A stretch of DNA of 50,393 nt from Thermodesulfovibrionia bacterium (GTDB lineage Bacteria > Nitrospirota > Thermodesulfovibrionia > UBA6902). Location: assembly GCA_945788685.1 (NCBI GenBank), contig CALZMZ010000009.1, positions 1 to 50,393 of the forward strand. The letters run 5' to 3'. The translations under genes were made by a program, and so were the position numbers. This document shows, piece after piece, positions 1-8,987 of this stretch (position 1 is the stretch's first letter; each line of letters starts with the position of its first letter). The notes under the pieces were generated by a model. It was not told the origin of the DNA and did no database searches. It saw only the letters and a list, made by a program, of their open reading frames with translations.

Positions 1-387
1 AGGACCTTTGGCAGCGATAAGTTCATACAGCATTCTTAATTTTCCGGGCCATGAAATAATGTTTGACTTGAGAAAGGCCGGCGGTGATTCAGGGAGGGCA
101 TTCAGGCTGTTATTCATAAATATAAATCTTTTCTTTGAATTCTCATTGCTTCTGACCGGATCTATACCAAGGCTGGAGCACAGCTCAAGTGTTTTTGGTT
201 TACTGTCAAGGAAACCATTCGGGCCTTTTTCACAAAGAAATCCATCTGATTTGTCTGTCCACACCTTGCCGCCCGCTCGGTTGTCAGATTCGATAACAGA
301 AATATCAAGGTCCTTATTTTTATTGAGCAGGACATAGGCCAGGGTAAGTCCTGAGAGCCCTCCGCCGATGATTGTTATTTTTTTCAT
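1..387 (-). CDS. hemY: Protoporphyrinogen/coproporphyrinogen oxidase (HemG/HemY/CgoX type), N-terminal part; truncated by the window edge
   Basis: Reverse strand from ATG at 387 reads MKKITIIGGGLSGLTLAYVLLNKNKDLDISVIESDNRAGGKVWTDKSDGFLCEKGPNGFLDSKPKTLELCSSLGID..., a GxGxxG FAD-binding N-terminus plus the PPOX-type EKGPNGF motif. Open to the window edge. Confidence 0.85.
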   Translation of the reverse strand, partial: MKKITIIGGGLSGLTLAYVLLNKNKDLDISVIESDNRAGGKVWTDKSDGFLCEKGPNGFLDSKPKTLELCSSLGIDPVRSNENSKKRFIFMNNSLNALPESPPAFLKSNIISWPGKLRMLYELIAAKGP

Positions 388-634
388 ATTAATATGACGC
401 TTTCCTTATTACATAACTAACTATGGTCTCATAAATAATATCATATTAATCAATAAAACAATGATCGGCAGACAAGCGCCCTTAGCCTGGCCGGGACATA
501 TCCCGGGGAATCAGTCGAAAGTCCGAAATAATCCAATCAATGAAATACGTATGCCAGAAATTGTCTTCAATAAAGGATGGGGTTTTAAATACCGATATGA
601 TAATTAGGGACTAATAAATGACTACGGAGGAATT

Positions 635-1660
635 GTGCAGGTAAGTAGCTCCAGTGAATCCGCATCTGCCGGATTAAATATAAGTTTTGGCACTGCATCA
701 CAGCGTATACAGGCCAGGGAAACGGAAGAACAGCTTCGTTCAAATCTTGACTATATATATCAGGAGATTGTAAAAATTCGCAGTGCTTTTGAGCAGATTA
801 ATAATCCGCTGGATCTTGATTCAACAAAGATCAACAATATGAAGGTTGCATCTGCCGGTTCAAGTGCTGATCTGGGTCTGACCAGGGGTACTACAGACGA
901 CGCGGACAAGACACTTTCCTCTATAGCCCAATTCTCTTCCATGTCAAGCGGCACCGTAACTATTAACAATGTTGATATTTCCATTGATGTTACTGTTGAT
1001 TCTCTTAATGACGTAATTGCACGGATAAATGCTTCAGCAGCAGGAGTTACATCCAGTCTGTTTAATGTTGATCAGCGGTTTATGATAAATGCAAACAGTG
1101 CCGGCCAGTCTCTGACACTTAATAGTGGATCAACAGGATTTTTTCCAGCGCTTAACATGGATGACGGTGCAAGCGGATCATCGTTCGGTGCAAAAGAATC
1201 TCTGGAAAAGACTGTAATGCCGCAAGCAAGGGCTGCAAGAATAGCCGAAGCAATTGAGGATTTTGCAGTTGCATTTAATAAGCTTTTTGATGAAAACAAA
1301 CTGAAGGCTGAGAACGACAGTCCTTTTGAAGATTTTCTCGAAACTTTGAGAGATGACCTGAAAACCGCAGTGCAGGAAGGCTTTGGATCAACCATGACAG
1401 ACGTGGACAGCGGTTACGGGCTTGCGTTTGACTTCGGGAGCACTGCCAACCGGGTCTTTGATTTTACACTGCTAGATAAAATGGATTTAGTGAAAAAACT
1501 GTCAAAAGAAGGCAGCGAAGTAAATGAACTGTTTTTTGGACTGGCAAGGAAAGACGATGATGGACTGATCGAAAAAATATTGAAGTCTCTGGAAACTCAT
1601 GAGGATTTTCTGAAGGGCATCAAAGGCACAACAGGTATTTTTGTTGATACGTCAGCTTAG
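635..1660 (+). CDS. FliD/flagellin-IN-motif-like protein (orphan)
   Basis: GTG start after GGAGG (gaggaattGTG). Contains TVTINNVDISIDVTVDSLNDVIARINASAAGVTSSLFNVDQRFMINANSAGQSLTL, matching the flagellin_IN/hook-associated motif. No other flagellar gene in the window. Confidence 0.55.
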   Translation: MQVSSSSESASAGLNISFGTASQRIQARETEEQLRSNLDYIYQEIVKIRSAFEQINNPLDLDSTKINNMKVASAGSSADLGLTRGTTDDADKTLSSIAQFSSMSSGTVTINNVDISIDVTVDSLNDVIARINASAAGVTSSLFNVDQRFMINANSAGQSLTLNSGSTGFFPALNMDDGASGSSFGAKESLEKTVMPQARAARIAEAIEDFAVAFNKLFDENKLKAENDSPFEDFLETLRDDLKTAVQEGFGSTMTDVDSGYGLAFDFGSTANRVFDFTLLDKMDLVKKLSKEGSEVNELFFGLARKDDDGLIEKILKSLETHEDFLKGIKGTTGIFVDTSA

Positions 1661-1665
1661 ACAGA

Positions 1666-1700
1666 AAATTACAAATTTCGAATTACCAATATCAAATTAA
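1666..1700 (+). repeat. Degenerate 7-bp-period array (5 units: aaattac/aaatttc/gaattac/caatatc/aaattaa)
   Basis: Direct reading in 7-nt phase between the stop at 1660 and the hemH stop at 1712. Confidence 0.7.
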
Positions 1701-1711
1701 AAAAAAACGGC

Positions 1712-2755
1712 TCACCTGGCACCCTGAAATCCCTTATCCCCTGGATCATGTTCTTTCATATTATCCAGAACGAGTTGTTCCATTGCATGAATAAACGTCT
1801 CTGATGTGTTCAGAGCTTTGCACCTGCGAAGTTTTATGCCATATTTATCAGCAAGTTCCTTATACAGAATGTCTATTTCATACAGTGTTTCTATATGGTC
1901 AGAGACAAAACTGATCGGAACCACGAAAAGATTTCTGCATTCTGATTCAGCAAGTTTTTCTATTGCCTCTTCTGTTGAAGGTTCCAGCCATTTTACCGGG
2001 CCTGTCTTGCTCTGGAAGGAAAGCTGATATTGCAGGCCGGCATAATTATAGGGTTTGCTGCCAAGCCGCTTTATTACCATCTCAATTGTTGATTTTATAT
2101 GGTCAAGGTAAGGATCTCCTTCATCAATAAATGACTGCGGCAGGCTGTGAGCGCTGAAGAGTAGATGAAAATCTTCTCCTTTGTATTCGGATATCCCTTC
2201 TGCCATAAGCCCGGCAAGTGCATCAATATATAACGGGAAGTCATACCACTCGTTTATGTACATAACATCAAGATCACTATTCTTAATATATGTATTCAAA
2301 TCAGAAACAGATGAGCCGGTCGTGGCTTTTGAGTAATGGGGATAGAGGGTAAGAACAATGAGGCGGTCAACATTATCTTCAAGAATCTGAGCAACTGTGG
2401 TTTCAGTAAATGGACGCCAGTAACGCATGCCGATATACACTTTAAAACGTGTTCCGGGTTCCGTGATCCGTGTTTCATCTTCTCTGTTCAATGCTTTCTC
2501 GAGAGCCTCAGCCTGGGCAGTTGTTAAGTCAAGTATTGGCGACTTGTTCCCTATCTGCCTGTACATGGCTATTGTTTTTTTTGAACGGAACGTAGAGATA
2601 AGCCACGCTATGGGTTTCTGGAGAAAAGACGGACCCAGTCTTATTATCTCCCTGTCAGAGAAGAGATTGTACAGGAAAGGCCTGACAGCTTCGAGAGAAT
2701 CCGGACCCCCAAGGTTAAGAAGCAGTACACCTGTTTTATTGTCAATAATATTCAC
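1712..2755 (-). CDS. hemH: Ferrochelatase
   Basis: GVLLLNLGGPDSLEAVRPFLYNLFSDREII...; HYSKATTGSS; LLFSAHSLPQSFIDEGDPY; VVPISFVSDHIETLYEID, classic ferrochelatase motifs. Confidence 0.97.
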   Translation of the reverse strand: MNIIDNKTGVLLLNLGGPDSLEAVRPFLYNLFSDREIIRLGPSFLQKPIAWLISTFRSKKTIAMYRQIGNKSPILDLTTAQAEALEKALNREDETRITEPGTRFKVYIGMRYWRPFTETTVAQILEDNVDRLIVLTLYPHYSKATTGSSVSDLNTYIKNSDLDVMYINEWYDFPLYIDALAGLMAEGISEYKGEDFHLLFSAHSLPQSFIDEGDPYLDHIKSTIEMVIKRLGSKPYNYAGLQYQLSFQSKTGPVKWLEPSTEEAIEKLAESECRNLFVVPISFVSDHIETLYEIDILYKELADKYGIKLRRCKALNTSETFIHAMEQLVLDNMKEHDPGDKGFQGAR

Positions 2756-2832
2756 TGGTAATCTACAGTATTAATTCAATGGGATTCTAAGTAATTTAAT
2801 AAAAAAATGCAAATGAAGTTGTCCGGTTACAT

Positions 2833-4116
2833 CTATTGGACAGGCTGTCGATTTGACTGATGCTGGACAGCAGTTTCACTTCCATTGCCCAGGATATTTA
2901 AAAAAACATCAGTAACATCTTTGTCAAAATGTCTGCCAGCATATTTCCTCAGTTCTGTTATGGCATAATCTTTACCCAGTGAAAAGCGGTATGGCCTGTT
3001 GGAAATCATTGCATCATATGAATCAGCAACACATAATATCCTTGCCAGAAGGGGGATGTTATCTCCTTTAATACCATCTGGATAGCCTGAACCATCAATC
3101 TTTTCGTGGTGCGACCTCACGATGGGAAGTATATTTCTTAATCCATTTATAGGTCTTAAAATATCTTCACCCTTAACAGGATGCTGCCTGACAATCGTTG
3201 ATTCAAATCCTGAAAGCTGACTGGGCTTATCCAGTATCAAATCAAAAGTCCCGATTTTTCCTATGTCATGCAGGAGCCCTGCGGTTTTCAGGTTCTTGAT
3301 ATCCCTGTCAGGCAATCCCATTTCATCTGCTATTAAAACAGAGTACTCAGTGACTCTTTCTGAATGTCCAAGTGTCCAGGGGCTCTTTGCATCAATTGCT
3401 ATTGAAAACGCGGTGATGAGATCATTGTATAGCAATTTAAGCTCTTTATTGTTTGTGTTCAGGTCTTTAAGCATATTAAGAAAAGCATCCTTGCTCTGAA
3501 CAAGTTTTTGTTCTTTTTCCTTGATATTTGTAATATCGATAAGAGGATGAGAATAGGCAATAATAGAGCCACTTTCATCAGTTATCGGGGATATGGATGC
3601 CAAAAAATGTTTCTTGTGTTCCCTGTCATAATATTCAAAGGATTTTGCATCTCCGGATTTCCAGGACCCGCTAATGGGACATCTGTCCAATGTGCCTTCT
3701 AATCTATGTATTACTTCATAGCATTTTTTTGATTTAAGTTCTTTCAATGGGACATCAGCCAGTTCAGAGATATACCTGTTCGCTCGTATAATGTTGAATT
3801 CCTTATCAATCAGCATTACGCCATATGGCATGGAATCAAGTGTTACTTTCCATTCCTGTAACATTTGAAACAGCTTCTGCTCGGACGTGTGGGATTTGAT
3901 CAGCAGTTTTTTCCTGTCGTTTATAAGATATCCGGCCACGAGCGAACCTGCAGGAGCGATTAAAATGAGAATATGAAAGACCAGAAAAAAGGGACGACCA
4001 GGATCAAGCAGGTGGCTGAGCACAGCATTACCATGCGAACCGTACATGTATATTAAATACGTCAATGAAAGTACACACCCAAATACTGATACGTTAATGG
4101 CCAATATTGATTTCAT
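2833..4116 (-). CDS. Membrane PAS-HD-GYP protein (putative c-di-GMP phosphodiesterase)
   Basis: N-terminal TM segments, a PAS domain with GKKCYEVIHRLEGTLDRCP-type Cys motif (here KSKKCYEVIHRLEGTLDRCPIS), then HDIGKIGTFD and HHEKIDGSGYPDGIKG (HD-GYP). Confidence 0.9.
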   Translation of the reverse strand: MKSILAINVSVFGCVLSLTYLIYMYGSHGNAVLSHLLDPGRPFFLVFHILILIAPAGSLVAGYLINDRKKLLIKSHTSEQKLFQMLQEWKVTLDSMPYGVMLIDKEFNIIRANRYISELADVPLKELKSKKCYEVIHRLEGTLDRCPISGSWKSGDAKSFEYYDREHKKHFLASISPITDESGSIIAYSHPLIDITNIKEKEQKLVQSKDAFLNMLKDLNTNNKELKLLYNDLITAFSIAIDAKSPWTLGHSERVTEYSVLIADEMGLPDRDIKNLKTAGLLHDIGKIGTFDLILDKPSQLSGFESTIVRQHPVKGEDILRPINGLRNILPIVRSHHEKIDGSGYPDGIKGDNIPLLARILCVADSYDAMISNRPYRFSLGKDYAITELRKYAGRHFDKDVTDVFLNILGNGSETAVQHQSNRQPVQ

Positions 4117-4119
4117 ATC

Positions 4120-5022
4120 TTACCTGTTCAGCTTATCTTCTAAAAGCGCTATATCATGTTTCAGTTCAACCATCTTTAATTCGCGTTCAACCGCCATATC
4201 ATAAAACTCCTCAAGTTCATGTATCCTTTTTTTCAATTCTTCCTCAAGGTTGTATTTCTCCGTGATATCACTGACGACCTCTATTACCCGGGTTACATTT
4301 CCAGAGCTGTCTTTCAGAGGAAATGATTTTGTTTCAACATAGACAGGATCCGGTCCATGTTCCCCATATTTGTGAACAGCTATCCCGGGTTTACCTGTTG
4401 AGAAGGAACGCCTGACTGCACAATCTTCCCCAGCTAAATAACACGGCTTCTTAAGGTTATGAGAAAGAGAATAACAATGTTTCCCAATAACTTCATTGAT
4501 AGTTTTCCCGACCTGTTTCAGATACCCTTTATTTGCAGAAAGAATTTCAAAATTACTGTTCAGAACCACAACCCCGTCACCGATGCCTTCCAGAACAGAA
4601 GAGAGGAAAGCCTGATGGTCAAGGATAGTTTTTTCCGCTTCCTGCCTGCCAGAAATATCTCTGATTATCTCTATCACCTGATGCACTTCTCCGTTACTGT
4701 TTTTTAAAGGTGAGGCTGTTATCTCATATGTTTTCTGAATCCCGTCAGATAACACGTATGAATGAGAAACTGTTTTTGTTTGTTCTGATCGTTTCACTTC
4801 ATCATAGAGACAGGGATAAGATGCATCTTTTTTTTGACAGGGGAAAGACATATCTGATGAAACCTGATAACATTTTTTGCCTATAACATCATCGATTTGT
4901 CGATTAAAGAAAGCACTTGATGCTTCATTTGCAAATAATATCGTATGATGTATATCCAGGACTACAATACAATCGCTTGTTTTATCACTAATAATGCTGA
5001 AATTTAGCTGACGCATAGCCAT
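4120..5022 (-). CDS. Tandem PAS-domain protein, no recognisable output domain; C-terminal coiled coil
   Basis: Two PAS repeats each with a GKxCY...PC...C motif and PAC-like ASPLKNSNGEVHQVIEIIRDIS / SFPLKDSSGNVTRVIEVVSDIT; ends in a coiled coil. Confidence 0.8.
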   Translation of the reverse strand: MAMRQLNFSIISDKTSDCIVVLDIHHTILFANEASSAFFNRQIDDVIGKKCYQVSSDMSFPCQKKDASYPCLYDEVKRSEQTKTVSHSYVLSDGIQKTYEITASPLKNSNGEVHQVIEIIRDISGRQEAEKTILDHQAFLSSVLEGIGDGVVVLNSNFEILSANKGYLKQVGKTINEVIGKHCYSLSHNLKKPCYLAGEDCAVRRSFSTGKPGIAVHKYGEHGPDPVYVETKSFPLKDSSGNVTRVIEVVSDITEKYNLEEELKKRIHELEEFYDMAVERELKMVELKHDIALLEDKLNR

Positions 5023-5301
5023 CTTATATCCATCCTGATTATATAAAACAGAGTCATAGTGATAGCAAGTACAAGTGCTTATCAGGCATTACCTTATAAA
5101 GTAAGATGATGTTTCATACAGATTCCAGCTCAAATGCTTACTTCACTAATGGAGGTAAAACCCCCGCTGAAATAAAAGCAAACAAGGTGCCAGAAATATA
5201 ATGTATATTAATCAGGAAGATAGAATGGATGGTCTATGTCAAATTGTCTGTAAATGTCAAAATGACGTCACTTTACGAATTTACTGTAAAATCCGGTGTC
5301 T

Positions 5302-6351
5302 TTATTTTTTGCTTAGTCTATGGACCATTTCAACCAGGGCTATCACATTGTCCCTTGGAGTTTGCGGAACAACACCATGACCGAGATTGAAAATATGGCC
5401 TTCAGCTGATATGGCCCTTTTCAGGACATCTTGAACTCTCTCTTCTATTTTATCTTGTGGTAAAAACATGGCAAGAGGATCGAGATTGCCCTGCACAACA
5501 GCATTATCACCAAGCCTTGATATGGCGTCATCAAGATTTATACGCCAGTCAACACCATGCACATCAGCACCTGAAGTTTTAATCTCTTCGAGAAGACCTG
5601 CTGTTTCACCGACAAAATAAATAATCGGAACCTCTTTGATATTGCCTGAAGACATTGCGCCCTTCAGGTCTTTTATGATTCTCTGAACATATTTTAAAGC
5701 ATGTTCCCTGAAATCTTCAGGACTGAAAATACCGCCCCATGTATCAAAAATCTGGACTGCCTGGACGCCAGCACTGATTTGTGCTTTGAGATAATCTGTT
5801 ATGGTTGCTGTTACTTTATCCATGAACGCACTGTAAAGATGCGGGGCCTCAAATATCATTCTTTTCGTATTGAGAAAATTTTTAGATGTGCCTCCTTCAA
5901 TCATATACGTCGCAGTAGTAAGAGGGGCGCCTGCAAATCCTATCAGGGGCACACGGTCAGCAAGTTCTTTTCTCAGCATGCGGATCGCATCCATAACAAA
6001 CTTCATAGTGTCTTCAGGATCAGGCACAAATAATGTATTAACAGTTTCCTCGTCCCGGATTTCCGGAAACAGTATCGGTCCTTTTCCTTCATGAAATTCG
6101 AGACCCTGTCCCATCGCTTCACACGGGATAAGAATATCGCAGAAAAGAATTGCTGCGTCAACGTTCAGTATATCAATGGGCTGTAACGTGACCTCGGTAG
6201 TAAGTTCCGGTGTTTTGCACATGGTCAGAAAATCAGCCTTGCCCCTTATCGCCCTGTACTCTTCAAGATATCTCCCGGCCTGGCGCATAATCCATATCGG
6301 TGTGTAAGGGACTTCTTCACCTCTGCATGCTTTTAAGAATGTATCGTTCAT
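5302..6351 (-). CDS. hemE: Uroporphyrinogen decarboxylase
   Basis: MNDTFLKACRGEEVPYTPIWIMRQAGRYLEEYRAIR; ILIPCEAMGQGLEFHEGKGP; FNLGHGVVPQTPRDNV. Confidence 0.98.
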   Translation of the reverse strand: MNDTFLKACRGEEVPYTPIWIMRQAGRYLEEYRAIRGKADFLTMCKTPELTTEVTLQPIDILNVDAAILFCDILIPCEAMGQGLEFHEGKGPILFPEIRDEETVNTLFVPDPEDTMKFVMDAIRMLRKELADRVPLIGFAGAPLTTATYMIEGGTSKNFLNTKRMIFEAPHLYSAFMDKVTATITDYLKAQISAGVQAVQIFDTWGGIFSPEDFREHALKYVQRIIKDLKGAMSSGNIKEVPIIYFVGETAGLLEEIKTSGADVHGVDWRINLDDAISRLGDNAVVQGNLDPLAMFLPQDKIEERVQDVLKRAISAEGHIFNLGHGVVPQTPRDNVIALVEMVHRLSKK

Positions 6352-6365
6352 TATTCCTCCGTAAT

Positions 6366-6400
6366 AAGTTGAAAGTAGGAAGTTAAAAGTTAAAAGTACA
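6366..6400 (+). repeat. 7-bp-period array, AAGTnnn x5 (aagttga/aagtagg/aagttaa/aagttaa/aagtaca)
   Basis: Five contiguous in-phase heptamers sharing AAGT. Confidence 0.85.
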
Positions 6401-6518
6401 ATAATGATTAATATTTATTTATCATTTGAAACTATATTTAAAGCAAAGTTGTAAAACCTTTCATTTAAGTCAGTATTCATGTCCCCTGCTTACTTACTTT
6501 CTTGCTGGCTCTTGTTTT

Positions 6519-7616
6519 TTACTTCTTCGTTCCAGGTTCCAACTTCTCACTTTTCCTTACTCTGTAAGGAACATATCCGCAAAATGGCTCTTCCTCAAGA
6601 TAATCGCCCGAAACGGAATAAGCCCTTGCCCTGCATCCGCCGCAGACATTTATAAATTCGCAAGATCCGCATTTATTTTTATATTTTTTGAAATCTCTCA
6701 AATCGTGAAACAGTTCCGAGTTTTCCCATATGTCCTTGAATGACTGTTCTCTTACATTTCCGGCGTACTTGGGAAAGTAACTACAGGGCAGCACGTTGCC
6801 GTCAACGTCTATTAAGGCTATGACCTGTCCGGCGATGCAGCCTTTTGAACCGCCTGTGGAAAATTTTAGTGTCCTCTGTTTAAATTTCGCTCCCTGTTCT
6901 TTCTGTTTCTGAAGCACAATGCGGTAATAATGCGGAGCACATGTAGGTCTTACCAGGAGTTCATCTTCCTCCTTTTCCATCTCGTAGTGCCAGTCCAGAA
7001 TCTCTTCATAGTCTTCTTTTGATATGAGTTCGTTCATGATATCTTCGCCTCTTCCTGTCGGAACGATCATGAACATGTACCAGGCAGTGGCCCCGAGTTC
7101 CTTTGCCAGCTTATAGACTCTGGGTATTTCTTCCTGGTTTCTTTTTGTAAAAGAGGAATTAATGAGAAATGGTATTTCATGTTTATTGAATAGTCGTGCT
7201 GCATTTTCAACTGCTGCAAAGGCGCCTTTTACTTTTCTGAAATCATCATGGACTTCTTCTGAAGAGCCGTCCAGACTGAGCGAAACCATCCTTACACTGG
7301 AGTCTTTCATCTTTTTACATATATCTTCAGTGACCAGCATTCCGTTAGTAGCGATACACATTCTCAGGCCTTTTTCAGTTCCGTACTTTGCAAAATCAAA
7401 TATATCTTTGCGCAATAGCGGTTCACCGCCTGAAAGTACTACCACCGGTTTTGCATAGCTGGCTATGTCATCAATAACCCTGAATCCTTCTTCAGTCGAG
7501 AAATCAGGATGGCCATCTATCTCCATTTCAGAAGAGGAACGGCAGTGCACACAGTTAAGGTTACACCTTCTTGTGATTTCCCATGCAATCCATTTTGGTT
7601 CAAACTTATCAATCAT
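6519..7616 (-). CDS. Radical SAM/SPASM protein of the AhbD/AhbC/NirJ heme-biosynthesis family
   Basis: [24 protein letters not shown] (CX3CX2C), [72 protein letters not shown]; adjacent to hemE/hemW. Confidence 0.85.
   Translation of the reverse strand: MIDKFEPKWIAWEITRRCNLNCVHCRSSSEMEIDGHPDFSTEEGFRVIDDIASYAKPVVVLSGGEPLLRKDIFDFAKYGTEKGLRMCIATNGMLVTEDICKKMKDSSVRMVSLSLDGSSEEVHDDFRKVKGAFAAVENAARLFNKHEIPFLINSSFTKRNQEEIPRVYKLAKELGATAWYMFMIVPTGRGEDIMNELISKEDYEEILDWHYEMEKEEDELLVRPTCAPHYYRIVLQKQKEQGAKFKQRTLKFSTGGSKGCIAGQVIALIDVDGNVLPCSYFPKYAGNVREQSFKDIWENSELFHDLRDFKKYKNKCGSCEFINVCGGCRARAYSVSGDYLEEEPFCGYVPYRVRKSEKLEPGTKK
6523..6550 (-). repeat. 7-bp-period array overlapping the 3' end of the radical SAM CDS (minus strand: gtgagaa/gttggaa/cctggaa/cgaagaa)
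   Basis: Plus strand ttcttcg/ttccagg/ttccaac/ttctcac. Same AAGTnnn family as 6366-6400 but inverted. Confidence 0.75.
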
Positions 7617-7697
7617 ATTTAACCTTTTTCCTGTAAATATTTACGTAAAATGGCGTTCAAGTATTTATTTTACCTATTTTTACTTACTTATGCCATT

Positions 7698-8840
7698 TCA
7701 GAGAAATTTCACAAAAACCTCGTTAGAAAGCAGTAATCCCCTGTCTGTAAGTCGGAGAATTTTTTCATTTAAACTGTCAGAGCCTGTGATTTCGATCAGT
7801 CCTTCTTTCTTCATGTCCTGGATAGCTTCTTCATACACGCTCAACATATTTTTACCAAATGCTTTTGATAACATATCAAAGCTGATACCACTGGTTTTTC
7901 TCAGCCCCAGAAACAGGGCCTCTGACAGGGCCATATCTTTTGTGATTTTTTCGATAGCATCAACAGGTGACAGATTGTCCTGTAGTAACCTGATATACCG
8001 GTCAAGCTCTTTTATATTAAAATGCCTTCTGCTGTCTATAAATGAATGTGCTCCGAGGCCGGCTCCATAGTAGTTGCCTCTTTCCCAGTAGTTAAGGTTG
8101 TGCCTGCATTCAAATCCGGGTAAGGCAAAGTTGGATATTTCATAATGAGGAAACCCTTTTGACTTCAGAAAGTCAATTGCATATTCATACATCTCCACAA
8201 TCCGGTCTTCTTCAGGGAGGTTAATGATCCTGTTATCTTCGAACATGTTATAAAGCACAGTCCCTTTTTCATAGGTAAGCTCATACGTAGATATGTGAGC
8301 AGGTTCCAGGCTGACCGCTTTATCAAGGGTCTCCTGCCAGATGTCCAGGGTCTGTCCCGGAATCCCATAGATGAGATCAATACTGATATTTCGAAAGCCC
8401 GCTTCTATGGCCATATTGACAGCCTGCACAGCTTCTTTACTGCTATGAATTCTGCCCAGAAATTCCAGCAGATCATTATTAAAAGACTGAACACCAATGC
8501 TTATTCTGTTTATCCCTGATGATAAGAGAGACTCAAGCTTTTCCCTGTTGAGTGTTCCAGGATTTGCCTCAACGGTAGCTTCATAATTGCTATTAATATC
8601 AAAGTGTTTAAAGGTAATTGTTAATAAACTGCATAATGTTTCTGTGTCAAGTGAAGTAGGCGTGCCTCCTCCGATATATAGAGTTTCAAGTGGATCCTTA
8701 TTTTGATATGTAGTGATCTCTTTCTTAAGAGCGTTAACATATTCTTTCGCCCTTTCAGGTTCGTATATTCCTGATACAAAGTCACAGTAAATGCATCTTT
8801 TCTGACAAAAAGGTATATGTACATAGAGAGATGTTGCCAT
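7698..8840 (-). CDS. hemW: HemW-type radical SAM protein (heme chaperone; oxygen-independent coproporphyrinogen oxidase-like)
   Basis: MATSLYVHIPFCQKRCIYCDFVS, LYIGGGTPTSLD, GINRISIGVQSFN, HYEISNFALPGFECRHNLNYWERGNYYGAGLGAHSF. Confidence 0.92.
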   Translation of the reverse strand: MATSLYVHIPFCQKRCIYCDFVSGIYEPERAKEYVNALKKEITTYQNKDPLETLYIGGGTPTSLDTETLCSLLTITFKHFDINSNYEATVEANPGTLNREKLESLLSSGINRISIGVQSFNNDLLEFLGRIHSSKEAVQAVNMAIEAGFRNISIDLIYGIPGQTLDIWQETLDKAVSLEPAHISTYELTYEKGTVLYNMFEDNRIINLPEEDRIVEMYEYAIDFLKSKGFPHYEISNFALPGFECRHNLNYWERGNYYGAGLGAHSFIDSRRHFNIKELDRYIRLLQDNLSPVDAIEKITKDMALSEALFLGLRKTSGISFDMLSKAFGKNMLSVYEEAIQDMKKEGLIEITGSDSLNEKILRLTDRGLLLSNEVFVKFL

Positions 8841-8859
8841 AAATAATTGTAGCAGAGAT

Positions 8860-8888
8860 TACATATCGAGGTTGAACCTCGATATGTA
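8860..8888. promoter_or_regulatory. 29-bp perfect palindrome TACATATCGAGGTT-G-AACCTCGATATGTA in the hemW/efflux divergent intergenic region
   Basis: Direct reading; 14-bp arms, 1-nt centre (G8874). Confidence 0.7.
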
Positions 8889-8987
8889 CAATATTCTTTT
8901 TGACCAGTTCAGTCGATATGGAAAACCTTTTAGACCCCCTTTTCAATATTCTTACTAAAGTAGTCAGGAATAAAGTAAAATTACTAT

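Noticed and set aside
760-984. Antisense ORFs inside confident genes (e.g. 760..984 -, 13209..13589 -, 43893..44120 +)
   Set aside because: They lie wholly inside well-supported CDSs on the other strand, have low-complexity Ser/Leu/Arg-rich translations and no recognisable domain; treated as frame shadows.
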